From contig DASYHQ010000047.1 of NCBI GenBank assembly GCA_035998445.1, positions 24,660-88,659 on the forward strand: a stretch of DNA of 64,000 nt, written 5' to 3'. Shown here piece by piece: positions 1 to 7,253 of this stretch. Numbering within the stretch: position 1 is the first letter of the stretch; each line of letters opens with the position of its first letter. The position numbers and the translations under genes are program-made. Source of the DNA: Tepidisphaeraceae bacterium. Its GTDB lineage: Bacteria > Planctomycetota > Phycisphaerae > Tepidisphaerales > Tepidisphaeraceae. The notes beneath the pieces were generated by a model. It made no database searches. It was not told where the DNA came from and saw only the letters and a list, made by a program, of their open reading frames with translations.

Positions 1-93
1 GTTGAGATCGCCGAGATGCTGGGATGTCCGCTGAACACCGCCCTTGGGCGCATGCACAAGGCGATGCAGAAGTTGAAGCAGATGATGGAATAG
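1..93 (+). CDS. RNA polymerase sigma factor, ECF type (3' end only)
   Basis: The window opens inside this gene and shows its last 30 codons, ending in TAG. They read as the second half of a sigma-70 region 4 helix-turn-helix (EIAEMLGCPLNTALGRMHKA), followed by a basic stretch (MQKLKQMM). In this family region 4 contacts the -35 element, with the ECF form EIAxxLGxxxGTV.SRLxRA. Here the usual G(T/S)V is NTA. The next gene looks like its membrane anti-sigma partner, which supports the call. The core-binding region 2 lies outside the window, so the subgroup cannot be set. Confidence 0.75.
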   Translation, partial: VEIAEMLGCPLNTALGRMHKAMQKLKQMME

Positions 94-98
94 GAAAA

Positions 99-165
99 GT
101 GGACGGTGGGCCGTGGTTCGTGGGCAGTTGGACTTTCTTCAACTAGCCACTGGCCACTACCCGCT
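99..165. repeat. Tandem-word inverted repeat (TGG/CCA words)
   Basis: The spacer between the sigma factor and the anti-sigma-like gene is built from short words such as GTGGACGGTGGGCCGTGG, with the complement in CCACTGGCCACTACCC. It belongs to the same class as the word repeats in the ribosomal operon spacers and ends just before the chosen start of the next gene. Confidence 0.5.
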
Positions 166-175
166 GCAAAACAAA

Positions 176-736
176 ATGCCAAGCCTTCTCGAACAACTTG
201 AGAACAACGAGGCCGTCCTGCTGATGTACCTGTCGGGCGAACTGCCGGACGAGGACCGGGACGAGGTCAAGCAGATGCTGTCGACGGACGCGCAGATGGC
301 CGCCGAGCTGACGCGCCTGCGGGCGGCGCTGGCCGACAGTGACGCGTTGATCGCGTCGAGCGATGGCAATGCGCGGCTACCGATCGCCGCGGACGTCGCG
401 GTACGCAACACGGTGCGCGCGATGCGGCAATGGCGGTTGACCCACCCGGAGAAGCCACCGCAACCGGTGGTCAAGGCCGGGTTGCCGTATCCCTGGTGGG
501 CCTATCCCACCTCGGCGGCGGCCATGGTGCTGCTGGCGGCGCTGGCATGGTGGGGCATTCGCCCCGATGCGCCAGACCTGCGGATGTCGCATCTACCGAT
601 GCCATCGTTGACGTCGCAAACCGTGCCGGTCTTTGTCGAAGGGCCCGACGAGCGCGATGCGTTCGTCTCCGTCGATCCGCTCGACCAGGCGTACCTCGAA
701 TTGCGCAGCATTCACGATTTGGCCGAGGGACTGTAG
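176..736 (+). CDS. Anti-sigma-factor-like single-pass membrane protein
   Basis: A 186-residue protein with an acidic helical N-terminal half (residues about 1-65, opening MPSLLEQLENNEAVLLMYLS with a following LPDEDRDEV), one membrane helix at about residues 121-142 (WWAYPTSAAAMVLLAALAWW), and a short outer tail. The N-terminal part resembles anti-sigma domains (LxxYLxGELxxxE) but has no Cys/His zinc ligands. Its position directly behind an ECF sigma gene suggests it holds that factor at the membrane (inference). The start at 176 is preferred to the in-frame GTG at 113 because 113-175 is repeat-derived spacer. The outer tail could sense a signal, but no known sensor domain is visible. Confidence 0.6.
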   Translation: MPSLLEQLENNEAVLLMYLSGELPDEDRDEVKQMLSTDAQMAAELTRLRAALADSDALIASSDGNARLPIAADVAVRNTVRAMRQWRLTHPEKPPQPVVKAGLPYPWWAYPTSAAAMVLLAALAWWGIRPDAPDLRMSHLPMPSLTSQTVPVFVEGPDERDAFVSVDPLDQAYLELRSIHDLAEGL

Positions 737-836
737 TAGAAGTCGAGATCGAAATGCAGGACGACATGCCGAAGGGGCAGCGCCGGGCAGTCGCTTTTGC
801 GGTGGTGCACGCCGAGTGGACGAAGAAGGACCGAAC

Positions 837-1610
837 ATGAATCGTGGGAAGCTTCTCATCATCGCCGTCGCATCGGTCTTGCTCTGTTCGCACGCGCACC
901 TTGCGATGGCAGCCGACGACGGGCCACCGCCGAGCGAGCAGCGCGGCCCTAAGCGTGACGGCGGTGGGGGACCGGGCGGTGAGCGACCGGGCCTAGGGCG
1001 GTTCTCACCACCGACCGACGAGGAATGGCAGCAGATCGAGGCCTTCGCCGCCGAGAATTCTCCACGGCGCCTGACGCGATTGCAGCAGATGCGCGAGACG
1101 CAGGACCCGGCGTTGCGGGCCGTGCAGAACTTCCTCGTCACCCGTTATCGCGCGTTGCAGGCGATGAAGCAGCACGACCCCGACCTGTACGCCCGCCGGC
1201 TGGAGGGGCTGAAGGTGGAGGATAAAGTCTTCGGCGCCGTGGAGGATGGCGCCGGCGCCGCCGACGCGTCGCCCGATCAGAAGCAGGCGCTGCGGGAAGA
1301 CGTGCGGTTGCTGGTCACGATGAACCTCGAGGAACGCGAGGAACGCATCAACCGTATGGCCGAGTTCCTCGAAGCGCAACGGCTGAAGCTGCTGGAGGAC
1401 AAGGGACGCGAGGAAGAACTGACCGAAGAGAAGATGGCCGAGATCGAGCGCGACGGCGTGCGCAGCCTGCTTCCCGACCGCCCCTCCCACCGCCACCACG
1501 ACAAGGACGGCAAACGTGGCGAACGAGGTGAACGCGGCGAAAAAGGCGACCGCGGCGATCTCCGCGGCCCACCCCCCGGTCCCGACGGTCCCCCGCCCGG
1601 CCAACCCTGA
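837..1610 (+). CDS. Secreted protein with charged coiled region and collagen-like Gly-X-Y tail
   Basis: A 257-residue protein. The start at 837 is chosen because it opens a clear signal peptide (MNRGKLLIIAVASVLLCSHA, then HLAMA before AADD); the reading frame extends upstream only as overlap with the previous gene. Mature part: a Pro/Gly-rich segment, then a charged helical region (about residues 60-215) rich in Glu, Arg and Leu. The last 33 residues are Gly-X-Y-like (GERGERGEKGDRGDLRG, then PPPGPDGPPPGQP). Such tails can form collagen-like triple helices in bacterial surface proteins. It may be the extracytoplasmic output of the sigma/anti-sigma pair, but no family was recognised. Confidence 0.6.
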   Translation: MNRGKLLIIAVASVLLCSHAHLAMAADDGPPPSEQRGPKRDGGGGPGGERPGLGRFSPPTDEEWQQIEAFAAENSPRRLTRLQQMRETQDPALRAVQNFLVTRYRALQAMKQHDPDLYARRLEGLKVEDKVFGAVEDGAGAADASPDQKQALREDVRLLVTMNLEEREERINRMAEFLEAQRLKLLEDKGREEELTEEKMAEIERDGVRSLLPDRPSHRHHDKDGKRGERGERGEKGDRGDLRGPPPGPDGPPPGQP

Positions 1611-1640
1611 TCGCACCGGCAGCCGGCACCGGTTCTAGTT

Positions 1641-2290
1641 TTTCTCTTCTGTAGGACAGGCATTCCTGCCTGTCTCTCCCCCCGTATTCTCTGCCTCTCT
1701 TCTGTGGCACAGGCATTCTTGCCTGTGTCTCTTCTGCCTTCTGTCTTTGGTGGGGCGGACATCCTCGTCGGTGCGTATCGACTTGACGCAACCCTTAACG
1801 AACTCCTCATCCTGACGTACTCCGAAGGATCTCTGCCCGCCCATGGCAAACACGGGGGGAGATCCTTCGGAGTCCCCCAGGATGACGGCTAGGCAATGTG
1901 CTGCTTTCTAGAGTGATAGACCCGTTCGTGCCTGTCTCGCGGCCAAGCCACGTTTCAATATCAGAGAGCCACGGTGAAAAGGCACGAAGCAGGACACGAA
2001 GAAATGCGACGGGTGTTGCGCCGCATCCACCTTAAATGCGCAGCGCCAGCGTAGAAATGGATAGTGCGTTCTTTGACAACCGAATAGCCGACACCGTGGC
2101 AGCGAGACACCTGTCGCCAACCTCGGATGGTGCGCATTGGTGCATAATGGTGCACAAGTTCGCGTGTTCGCTTACCCAAACCGCCGCGAACGCGCCTGCT
2201 CATCCACTGCTCCGCGTCTTTCTTCGTGACTTCGCGCCTTCGCGTCGCTTCGCGTTCGACACGCGCGCAACGCCGGACGCGCGGGAGCGA
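1641..2290. repeat. Composite dispersed repeat, copy A
   Basis: This stretch reappears inverted at 38013-38484 (copy B). Matching blocks in the same relative order are: paired hairpins TAGGACAGGCATTCCTGCC and GGCACAGGCATTCTTGCC with the pyrimidine-rich links between them; GGCACGAAGCAGGACACGAA at 1981; GCGCAGCGCCAGCGTAGAAA at 2038, followed by TGGATAGTG and TTCTTTGACAACCGAATA; tandem GGTGCATAATGGTGCAC at about 2136-2152; TTACCCAAACCGCCGC at about 2171; and CTTCGTGACTTCGCGCCTTCG at 2222. A second, unrelated inverted repeat sits at 1808-1886 within it. Confidence 0.8.
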
Positions 2291-2334
2291 AAAATTGAGG
2301 CGTGTTTGAAATGTACGATCGAGGGCAGCAAAAC

Positions 2335-2365
2335 AGAAGAAGGTCGCCTCCCTCCGAAGCGACCT
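2335..2365 (-). terminator. Probable intrinsic terminator of the HTH-receiver gene
   Basis: On the minus strand a 7-bp stem (AGGTCGC with GCGACCT) around an 11-nt loop is followed by TTCTTCTGTTTT. It lies about 50 bp past the stop codon of the minus-strand regulator gene. Confidence 0.5.
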
Positions 2366-2412
2366 CCCTCCACGCATCCTTGCGTGTTTCGATTGTCTGT
2401 ACTGGCGTCGCC

Positions 2413-2997
2413 TTAGTACACCACGGCCATCGCGTCCTCGATGGCCTCGATGACCTGGCGTACGTGGAACGGCTTCTTCAGGTAGCCGTCGAAGCCTTGG
2501 GTGGTGAGGGCCTTGAGCTCGTCCTCGCTCATCTTGCCGCTCATCGCGATCACCTTGGTCAGCTGCAGGTCCGGGTTGGCCTTCACGTGCTTGGCCAGCT
2601 CGCGGCCGTCCAAGTCGCGCAGGTGCATGTCCAGCAGGATCACGTGTGGGCGGTACTTCTCGGCGCTGATGCCGGCGGCGAAGCCACCCTTGGCGACCTC
2701 GACCTCGTACTTGGCTTCACCTTCGAGGATCTTCTCGAGCACCTCGACGATGTCCTGCTCGTCGTCGACGATCATGATGCGGCTGCTGCCGGTCATCAGG
2801 CCGTTGAGCGGCATGCCGTGGTGCTTCATGAAGCGGATCAGCTGGTTCAGCGGGATCCGGCGGTCCTTGCTGCCCGGAATGCGGTAGCCGTGCAACGCGC
2901 CACTGTCGAACCATTTGGAAACGGTCCGTGGGGCGACATTACAGATCTTTGCGACTTCGCCGGTCGTCAGCACGTCTTTGACTTTCGTTGCGTTCAT
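2413..2997 (-). CDS. Response regulator with N-terminal excisionase-type HTH and C-terminal receiver domain
   Basis: A 194-residue two-domain protein. Residues 8-62 form an excisionase/MerR-like DNA-binding fold (LTTGEVAKICNVAPRTVSKW, then the wing with YRIPGSKDRRIPLNQLIRFM). Residues 72-192 form a CheY-like receiver with the acidic pair in IMIVDDEQD, the phospho-acceptor Asp in VILLDMHL, Ser in IAMSGK and Lys in GYLKKPF, so all phosphorylation residues are present. Domain order is the reverse of classical response regulators. The start is supported by GGGAGAG about 6 nt upstream. No histidine kinase is adjacent. It is probably a phosphorylation-controlled DNA-binding protein; its targets are unknown. 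Confidence 0.85.
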   Translation of the reverse strand: MNATKVKDVLTTGEVAKICNVAPRTVSKWFDSGALHGYRIPGSKDRRIPLNQLIRFMKHHGMPLNGLMTGSSRIMIVDDEQDIVEVLEKILEGEAKYEVEVAKGGFAAGISAEKYRPHVILLDMHLRDLDGRELAKHVKANPDLQLTKVIAMSGKMSEDELKALTTQGFDGYLKKPFHVRQVIEAIEDAMAVVY

Positions 2998-3337
2998 TGC
3001 GTTCTCTCCCGAGTTCCCTTGCGTCTCGCGTAGCGACCGACACCGTCGCCAACACTGTCTATATCGACCGCAACGGCTCTGCCTTTAGGTGCGGTGCGCA
3101 CAAATTGCCGACCTGTGCGGGAGCATCGCCAACTGAAGGATTATCAGACGCAACCGATCCAAAGGCCCGCCGCCCACTATCGCGAGTGGTTTCGCTTCCG
3201 GTCGGCGGGCTGGAGAAGGGCGATTTCAACGCGATAGGCGACGGTGCCACCATGCGATATAGTCCCATCGCGCGCGATGGCGCCGCCGTACGATGTTGAT
3301 CGCGGTAGCTCGAGCGCATTGTTGAAGGAACAGCACG
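2998..3337. other. 340-bp divergent intergenic region
   Basis: Lies between the minus-strand HTH-receiver gene and the plus-strand GalU-like gene, so it should hold both promoters. I see the ribosome-binding sites at each edge but no convincing -35/-10 pair, RNA gene or repeat. Confidence 0.5.
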
Positions 3338-4228
3338 ATGGCGAAGGTTCGCAAGGCAGTGGTACCGGTGGCAGGCTTGGGGACTCGGCATTTCCCGGCG
3401 TCGCACGCCGTGAAGAAGGAGATGTTTCCGGTCGTGGGTGAGGACGGCATCGCCCGGGCGCTGTTCCACTATCACCTGCTGGAGATGGAGCAGGCCGGCA
3501 TCGAAGAGATCTGCATCATTGTGCAGCCGGGCGACGAGGCGGTGATCCGCGCTTACCTGAACGGGCCGGACGACACCTACCTGAAGCGCCTCGATAAGTA
3601 CCCGCAGCTGGCGGCCGAGGCCCGGCACATGCGGCAGCTGGGACAGCGCGTGACGTTCGCCGTGCAGCACCAGCAGGAAGGCTACGGCCACGCCGTCTTT
3701 CAAAGCCGCGCGTTTGCCGCCGGCGAACCGGTGCTGCTCTGCCTGGGCGACCACCTGTTCCGCGGCAAGCCGGTGTCACCGTATCGCGAACTGGCGGAGA
3801 TGGCGGCGCGATCCGGTGGTAAGAGCGTGTCTGCGGTCAACCGCATCGGACCGGCCGAGCTGAAGGGCTTCGGCACAATCGCCGGCCGACGGCGTGCTGG
3901 CGACCCGAAGCTGATCGACGTTTCACTCATCATCGAAAAGCCCGACGTGGAAACCGCCCGCCAGAAGCTGCGCGTTGACGGCGTACCGGACGACGAGTTT
4001 CTCGGCTGGTTCGGCATGCACCTGCTGGCGCCGTCGATCTACGACATCCTCGAAGAGATGATCAAGAACGACGTCCGCGACAACCGTGAATTTCAGCTTA
4101 CCCGCGCCCAGGAAATCCAACGGTCGCGCGAAGGGTACCTCGCATTGGAGATGCTGACCGCCAAGCGCTACGACTTCGGCATTCCCGACGACTTCGTCGC
4201 CAGCGTGCAGGCGTTTCGGGCTGACTGA
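3338..4228 (+). CDS. galU: UTP-glucose-1-phosphate uridylyltransferase family protein
   Basis: A 296-residue GT-A-fold nucleotidyltransferase. It has the N-terminal signature KAVVPVAGLGTRHFPAS with the conserved Lys in KKEMFPV, the HQQEGYGHAV segment around residues 109-120, LCLGDHLF at about residue 134 where GalU proteins usually have LPDD, and IIEKP near residue 195. Length matches GalU (about 290-300). The reaction is UTP plus glucose-1-phosphate to UDP-glucose and pyrophosphate in the cytoplasm, feeding cell-surface polysaccharide. The Asp-Asp to Asp-His change at the metal site makes the exact substrate less certain; a related sugar-1-phosphate nucleotidyltransferase is possible. Confidence 0.8.
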   Translation: MAKVRKAVVPVAGLGTRHFPASHAVKKEMFPVVGEDGIARALFHYHLLEMEQAGIEEICIIVQPGDEAVIRAYLNGPDDTYLKRLDKYPQLAAEARHMRQLGQRVTFAVQHQQEGYGHAVFQSRAFAAGEPVLLCLGDHLFRGKPVSPYRELAEMAARSGGKSVSAVNRIGPAELKGFGTIAGRRRAGDPKLIDVSLIIEKPDVETARQKLRVDGVPDDEFLGWFGMHLLAPSIYDILEEMIKNDVRDNREFQLTRAQEIQRSREGYLALEMLTAKRYDFGIPDDFVASVQAFRAD

Positions 4229-4273
4229 TTGCTTCGGACCAGGCCATGGCCCACCACGAGCGCATGCCTTGGA

Positions 4274-4549
4274 TCACCAGCTGATCGTGAACGTGTCGGC
4301 CATGCCGATCTCGTCGCCTTCCAGCACGTCGGCCAGCACGCTGTAGCCCTCCAGGCGCAGCGCGATGTGAACGGTCATCCGGCGGTCATCCGGCACGTCC
4401 GCCGGCGTCGGATCGCGCACCGCCCGCTGCTGCGCCCGCGCCGCCGCCGCCTTGATCGCAGCATGTGCCGGCCGCATCATGGGCTCCAGCCAAGGGTTGG
4501 CAGCGTGAAGGGCCTCCAACGTAATTGCGCGTGCTTCGTCGGCGTTCAT
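4274..4549 (-). CDS. Hypothetical protein, 91 aa
   Basis: A small acidic protein of unrecognised family (MNADEARAITLEALHAANPW at the N-terminus, ending MADTFTISW). The N-terminal half is helical and Ala-rich and the C-terminal half looks like alternating strands (MTVHIALRLEGYSVLADVL). No signal peptide or membrane helix. The internal ATG at 4549 is preferred to the one at 4585. It converges with the GalU-like gene with a 45-bp gap. The antisense frame is also open, so coding status rests on composition only. Confidence 0.5.
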   Translation of the reverse strand: MNADEARAITLEALHAANPWLEPMMRPAHAAIKAAAARAQQRAVRDPTPADVPDDRRMTVHIALRLEGYSVLADVLEGDEIGMADTFTISW

Positions 4550-4665
4550 GGTGGGATTGTCCACCCGAAGTGGGTCGAACCGCAACCTACGCCTTCACGG
4601 TAAGTCGGCTGGCAGCCTCTTGCAGCAGAGTCGACTTCAACGGAACGCGGGGCACTGGGAAATGA

Positions 4666-4693
4666 AGAAACCCCTGCAAAGCAGGGGTTTCTT
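4666..4693 (-). terminator. Intrinsic terminator downstream of tRNA-Ala
   Basis: A perfect 13-bp stem (AAGAAACCCCTGC with its complement) closed by a 2-nt loop, ending 3 bp past the tRNA 3' end on the minus strand. The stem is so AT-rich at its base that the transcript ends in a U-rich run (TTTCTTC). Confidence 0.75.
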
Positions 4694-4696
4694 AAG

Positions 4697-4767
4697 TGGA
4701 GCCACGGAGAATCGAACTCCGATTTGCTGAATGCGATTCAGCCGTCATCCCGTTAGACCATGGCCCC
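4697..4767 (-). tRNA. tRNA-Ala (anticodon CGC)
   Basis: A 71-nt cloverleaf on the minus strand. The acceptor stem GGGGCCA pairs with TGGCTCC and contains the G3-U70 wobble that marks alanine tRNAs, with A73. The anticodon stem GCTGA/TCAGC holds the loop ATCGCAT, giving CGC for GCG codons. The T arm is CGGAG-TTCGATT-CTCCG. The 3' CCA is not encoded. Confidence 0.9.
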
Positions 4768-4975
4768 GGGTACTGTGGGGGGCAATTGTAACGTGAGTAC
4801 GAAAACGGTCAAGCGGCTTTGTCACTCGGTGCTGGGGCCGCTGTCGTCCGCCCTGCAGGTGGCTTTCGCACGTCTGGCGGGCGCGGCGAACCCTTCGCCA
4901 CGTCTGAGATTGGCCATCCAACACCTCGCGCGGACGGTCCGACCCTTACATCGAATAATAATGTTACGTTTATCT

Positions 4976-5005
4976 TTGACGGGAAAATCACGCCGCCCGT
5001 ATAGT
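4976..5005 (+). promoter_or_regulatory. Candidate sigma-70 promoter of the ArsR-type gene
   Basis: TTGACG and TATAGT are separated by 18 bp, ending about 40 bp before the chosen ATG. The AT-rich stretch just upstream (AATAATAATGTTACG) stands out in this GC-rich DNA and could be part of the promoter or an autoregulatory operator. Confidence 0.6.
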
Positions 5006-5046
5006 GGAAATAACCAAACCGCGACGCAATGAATGGAGCTCCTGTA

Positions 5047-5379
5047 ATGCGTAAGCGTGGTCCGGGAATGACGGAACTTGAATTGGAACCGTTGACTAGC
5101 CTGTTTCGCCTGCTGTCTGACAAAACCCGTTTGAACATCCTCCTGCTGCTGGCCAGCGGGGAGCGGAACGTCACGAGCCTATGTAACGAGCTTGGTCTTC
5201 CACAGCCCACGGTCAGCCATCATCTCGGGCTCTTGCGGATGAACAACCTGATCGCCAATCGCCGCGATGGGAAGCAGGTCTTCTACGGGTTGAACAATTC
5301 CGTCAACTCGTCGGACGGCAACACGTTGCTCGTCGCGCTCGAGTTGTTTGATCTGAAGATTATCGAGAAGGTTGCGTAG
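5047..5379 (+). CDS. ArsR-family winged-helix transcriptional regulator
   Basis: A 110-residue regulator with the classic ArsR layout: LTSLFRLLSDKTRLNILLLL (residues about 16-35), then the recognition helix in LGLPQPTVSHHLGLLRMNNL and the wing NRRDGKQVFYGLN. The metal-binding CxC of arsenic sensors is absent; a single Cys (SLCNELG) lies before the recognition helix. The start at 5047 is chosen over 5029 because GGAG lies 8 nt upstream. It has its own promoter. The flanking ABC ATPase gene is convergent, so that is not an obvious operon target, and the effector cannot be told from sequence. Confidence 0.85.
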   Translation: MRKRGPGMTELELEPLTSLFRLLSDKTRLNILLLLASGERNVTSLCNELGLPQPTVSHHLGLLRMNNLIANRRDGKQVFYGLNNSVNSSDGNTLLVALELFDLKIIEKVA

Positions 5380-5470
5380 AGCGAAGCGCCCAACCGCGTT
5401 CCGGTTCTCCGCACATAGCCGCCAACGTGCCGGTGGGTCCATCGCGACATGCCGAAGCGCGCCAATCGCG

Positions 5471-6490
5471 TTATCGGTGCCCGCGCTGCGGTTCGGCGCC
5501 GCGGTTTGGTGTCGCGACTTCAGACCGATAGTTCCGCCCCGTCAGTTCGACGAACACGTCGGCGAGTGACGGGCGGCCGACCGACACCGAATCCACCAGC
5601 CCCGGCGCGGCCTCGATCAGCGCGGGCACGAACTCGTGCCCGCGCGGCCGCTGAAGGCGCAACGCGTCGCCCACGCGTTCCATTTCGATTCCCAGTTTTT
5701 CCCGCAGGCGATCGCGCAGCGCATCCGGCTGAGCCGACGTCAGCGTAATCACCTCGCCACGAATGCGCCCCTTCAGCGCCGCCGGGCTATCGCACGCCAG
5801 CAGGCGGCCGTCCATTAGGATCGCCAGGCGGTCGCACAGGTCGGCCTCCTCCATCAGATGCGTGGTGAGCAGGATCGTCACGTCCTGCTGCGCGCGGATG
5901 TCGTTCAGGAGTTGCCACAGGTCGAGCCGCGCCCCGGGATCGAGTCCGGTGCTGGGCTCATCGAGGATGAGCAGCTTCGGGCGATGCAGCAGGCCCTTGG
6001 CGATCTCGACGCGCCGTCGCATGCCACCGCTGAAGCGGTCCGTGCGCTCGTGGGCGCGGTCCAGCAAATTGACTGCCGCCAGCAGCGTCTCGATGCGTTC
6101 CTTCATTACCGGGCCGCTTAAGCCGTACAGCGCGGCCTGGCAGGCGAGGTTCTCGTAGGCGGTGAGTTGCTTGTCGAGCGCTGGCGATTGGAAGACGACA
6201 CCGATGTCCCGCCGCACGCAATCGCGGTCGGTCGCGAGATTGTGACCGAGGACCGTCACCTTCCCCGACTGCGGCGGGATGAGGGTCGACAGCACGCGGA
6301 ACAGCGTCGTCTTGCCACTGCCGTTGGGGCCAAGCAGGCCGAAGATCTCGCCCGTCGGCACCTGGAGCGACAGGTTGTCGATCGCGGTTCGGTCGCCATA
6401 CGCGTACGAGAGATCCTCGATGGAGACGGCCGTCGTGCCGACGGTGGCGGTTGTGGGGGCGGCCGGGATGGATGGGGCGATCGCATGCAT
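5471..6490 (-). CDS. ABC transporter ATP-binding protein (DrrA/CcmA type)
   Basis: A 339-residue ATPase with Walker A GPNGSGKTT (residues 54-62), Q-loop at VVFQSP, signature FSGGMRRR (about 153-160), Walker B LLILDEPSTGLDP and H-loop TTHLMEE, plus a C-terminal extension of about 100 residues typical of DrrA-type exporters. It is the last gene of the cytochrome oxidase cluster, starting 4 bp after coxC ends. No membrane permease partner follows; the next gene is an unrelated regulator on the other strand. It may work with a permease encoded elsewhere. Confidence 0.85.
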   Translation of the reverse strand: MHAIAPSIPAAPTTATVGTTAVSIEDLSYAYGDRTAIDNLSLQVPTGEIFGLLGPNGSGKTTLFRVLSTLIPPQSGKVTVLGHNLATDRDCVRRDIGVVFQSPALDKQLTAYENLACQAALYGLSGPVMKERIETLLAAVNLLDRAHERTDRFSGGMRRRVEIAKGLLHRPKLLILDEPSTGLDPGARLDLWQLLNDIRAQQDVTILLTTHLMEEADLCDRLAILMDGRLLACDSPAALKGRIRGEVITLTSAQPDALRDRLREKLGIEMERVGDALRLQRPRGHEFVPALIEAAPGLVDSVSVGRPSLADVFVELTGRNYRSEVATPNRGAEPQRGHR

Positions 6491-6494
6491 GAGA

Positions 6495-7253
6495 TCAGGT
6501 CCAGTAAAGCAGCCAGAGGACGACGACGACGGCCGCGGTGACGAACTGCCAGTACAACGCGATCGCGCCGAACGCGTCGGTCGATAGCGACCGTCGAATC
6601 GTTCGCAGGATCAAGAGGATGCTCAGGAGCGCTAGGGCCAGCACGTGCAGCGCGAGCGTGCCGGCCAGCAGGTAATAGCAGCTGAGGTAGACGTTCGCCC
6701 ATGGGCCGGATGTCGTCGTAGTCTCGGCCGCCGGGGTGTTGAGGAGCGTCGTCCACTGCCAAGCCAGAATGGCGAGAAACGTGATCGCCGTTGTGCTGGC
6801 GATCGCTGGCAGTACGAGCGATAGCCTTTCCGGCCCCTCTCTCGTGTACTCACGGGGGAGGTTGGGAGGGGGTGATTTCGACTGCTGGTGATGCTCGTCG
6901 TTCGAATGGCCCCCTCCCAACCTCCCCCGGAGTACCGGGAGAGGGGCAGGAGTGCGTCGTCCGGCGCTTGTGCGGAACCGGCGAGCGGCCAACGTCACCG
7001 CGGCACATCCAACCAGCATCACGCCCACCGCGATCACCGCGGCCGTCCCGTTCAAGATTGCACTGCTGTCGCGGAACAACTCGCCATTGCCACCGCGCAG
7101 CACGAGGTACGCCGCGATCAGGCCGCTGAAGAGCATCAGGTCGGCGGCCAGCAGCAGCAGCATGCCGAGGCGGGTGGGCGAGGGAAGGTCGGCCCACGTG
7201 GGCGAGGCCGCCACCGTCGTCGACTCAAGGCGATCGGCGAGTGGGGTGATCAT
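6495..7253 (-). CDS. coxC: Cytochrome c oxidase subunit III-like protein with in-frame repeat insertion
   Basis: A 252-residue membrane protein with about five helices. The first two (about residues 28-52, LLLLAADLMLFSGLIAAYLV, and 68-90) and the last three (about 145-165, 180-210, 225-250) fit the heme-copper oxidase subunit III family. Start codon overlaps the stop of the cupredoxin gene. Residues about 101-141 (PAPLPVLRGRLGGG to REYTREGPE) are non-membrane, Pro/Gly/Arg-rich and encoded entirely by a palindromic repeat at 6833-6948. This loop is probably not native subunit III sequence. Subunit III stabilises the oxidase core but holds no redox centre. Confidence 0.8.
   Translation of the reverse strand: MITPLADRLESTTVAASPTWADLPSPTRLGMLLLLAADLMLFSGLIAAYLVLRGGNGELFRDSSAILNGTAAVIAVGVMLVGCAAVTLAARRFRTSAGRRTPAPLPVLRGRLGGGHSNDEHHQQSKSPPPNLPREYTREGPERLSLVLPAIASTTAITFLAILAWQWTTLLNTPAAETTTTSGPWANVYLSCYYLLAGTLALHVLALALLSILLILRTIRRSLSTDAFGAIALYWQFVTAAVVVVLWLLYWT
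6833..6948. repeat. CTCTCCCGGTACTCC-type hairpin inside coxC
   Basis: A 116-bp inverted repeat: the left arm includes GGGGGAGGTTGGGAGGGGG, the right arm CCCCCTCCCAACCTCCCCC followed by GGAGTACCGGGAGAGGGG, around a 30-bp centre. It lies wholly within the coxC reading frame without breaking it. The same family occurs intergenically at 46902-47022. Confidence 0.85.

Larger units (their letters stand above)
1611..2412. other. 802-bp gene-free region filled by repeats
   Basis: No convincing gene is seen. The stretch holds two hairpins of an AGGACAGGCATTCCTGCC type (about 1651-1725), a GATCC-centred inverted repeat (1808-1886), a roughly 300-bp conserved core (1981-2260) and, at its right end, a probable terminator for the minus-strand regulator. 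Open frames here translate to different peptides on each strand without coding character. Confidence 0.7.

Noticed and set aside
430..840. A 136-codon frame overlapping the anti-sigma-like gene
   Set aside because: Composition is that of a shifted frame and it overlaps a better-supported gene; the signal-peptide gene starts at its end.
1651..1725. Terminators after the collagen-tail gene formed by the AGGCATTCCTGCC hairpins
   Set aside because: No T-run follows the stems and the same hairpins occur at 38380-38470 within a repeat, so they are treated as repeat parts, though they might still end transcripts.
4697..4767. tRNA-Gln or tRNA-Glu on account of its D arm
   Set aside because: The anticodon loop reads ATCGCAT (CGC) and the acceptor stem has the alanine G3-U70 pair.
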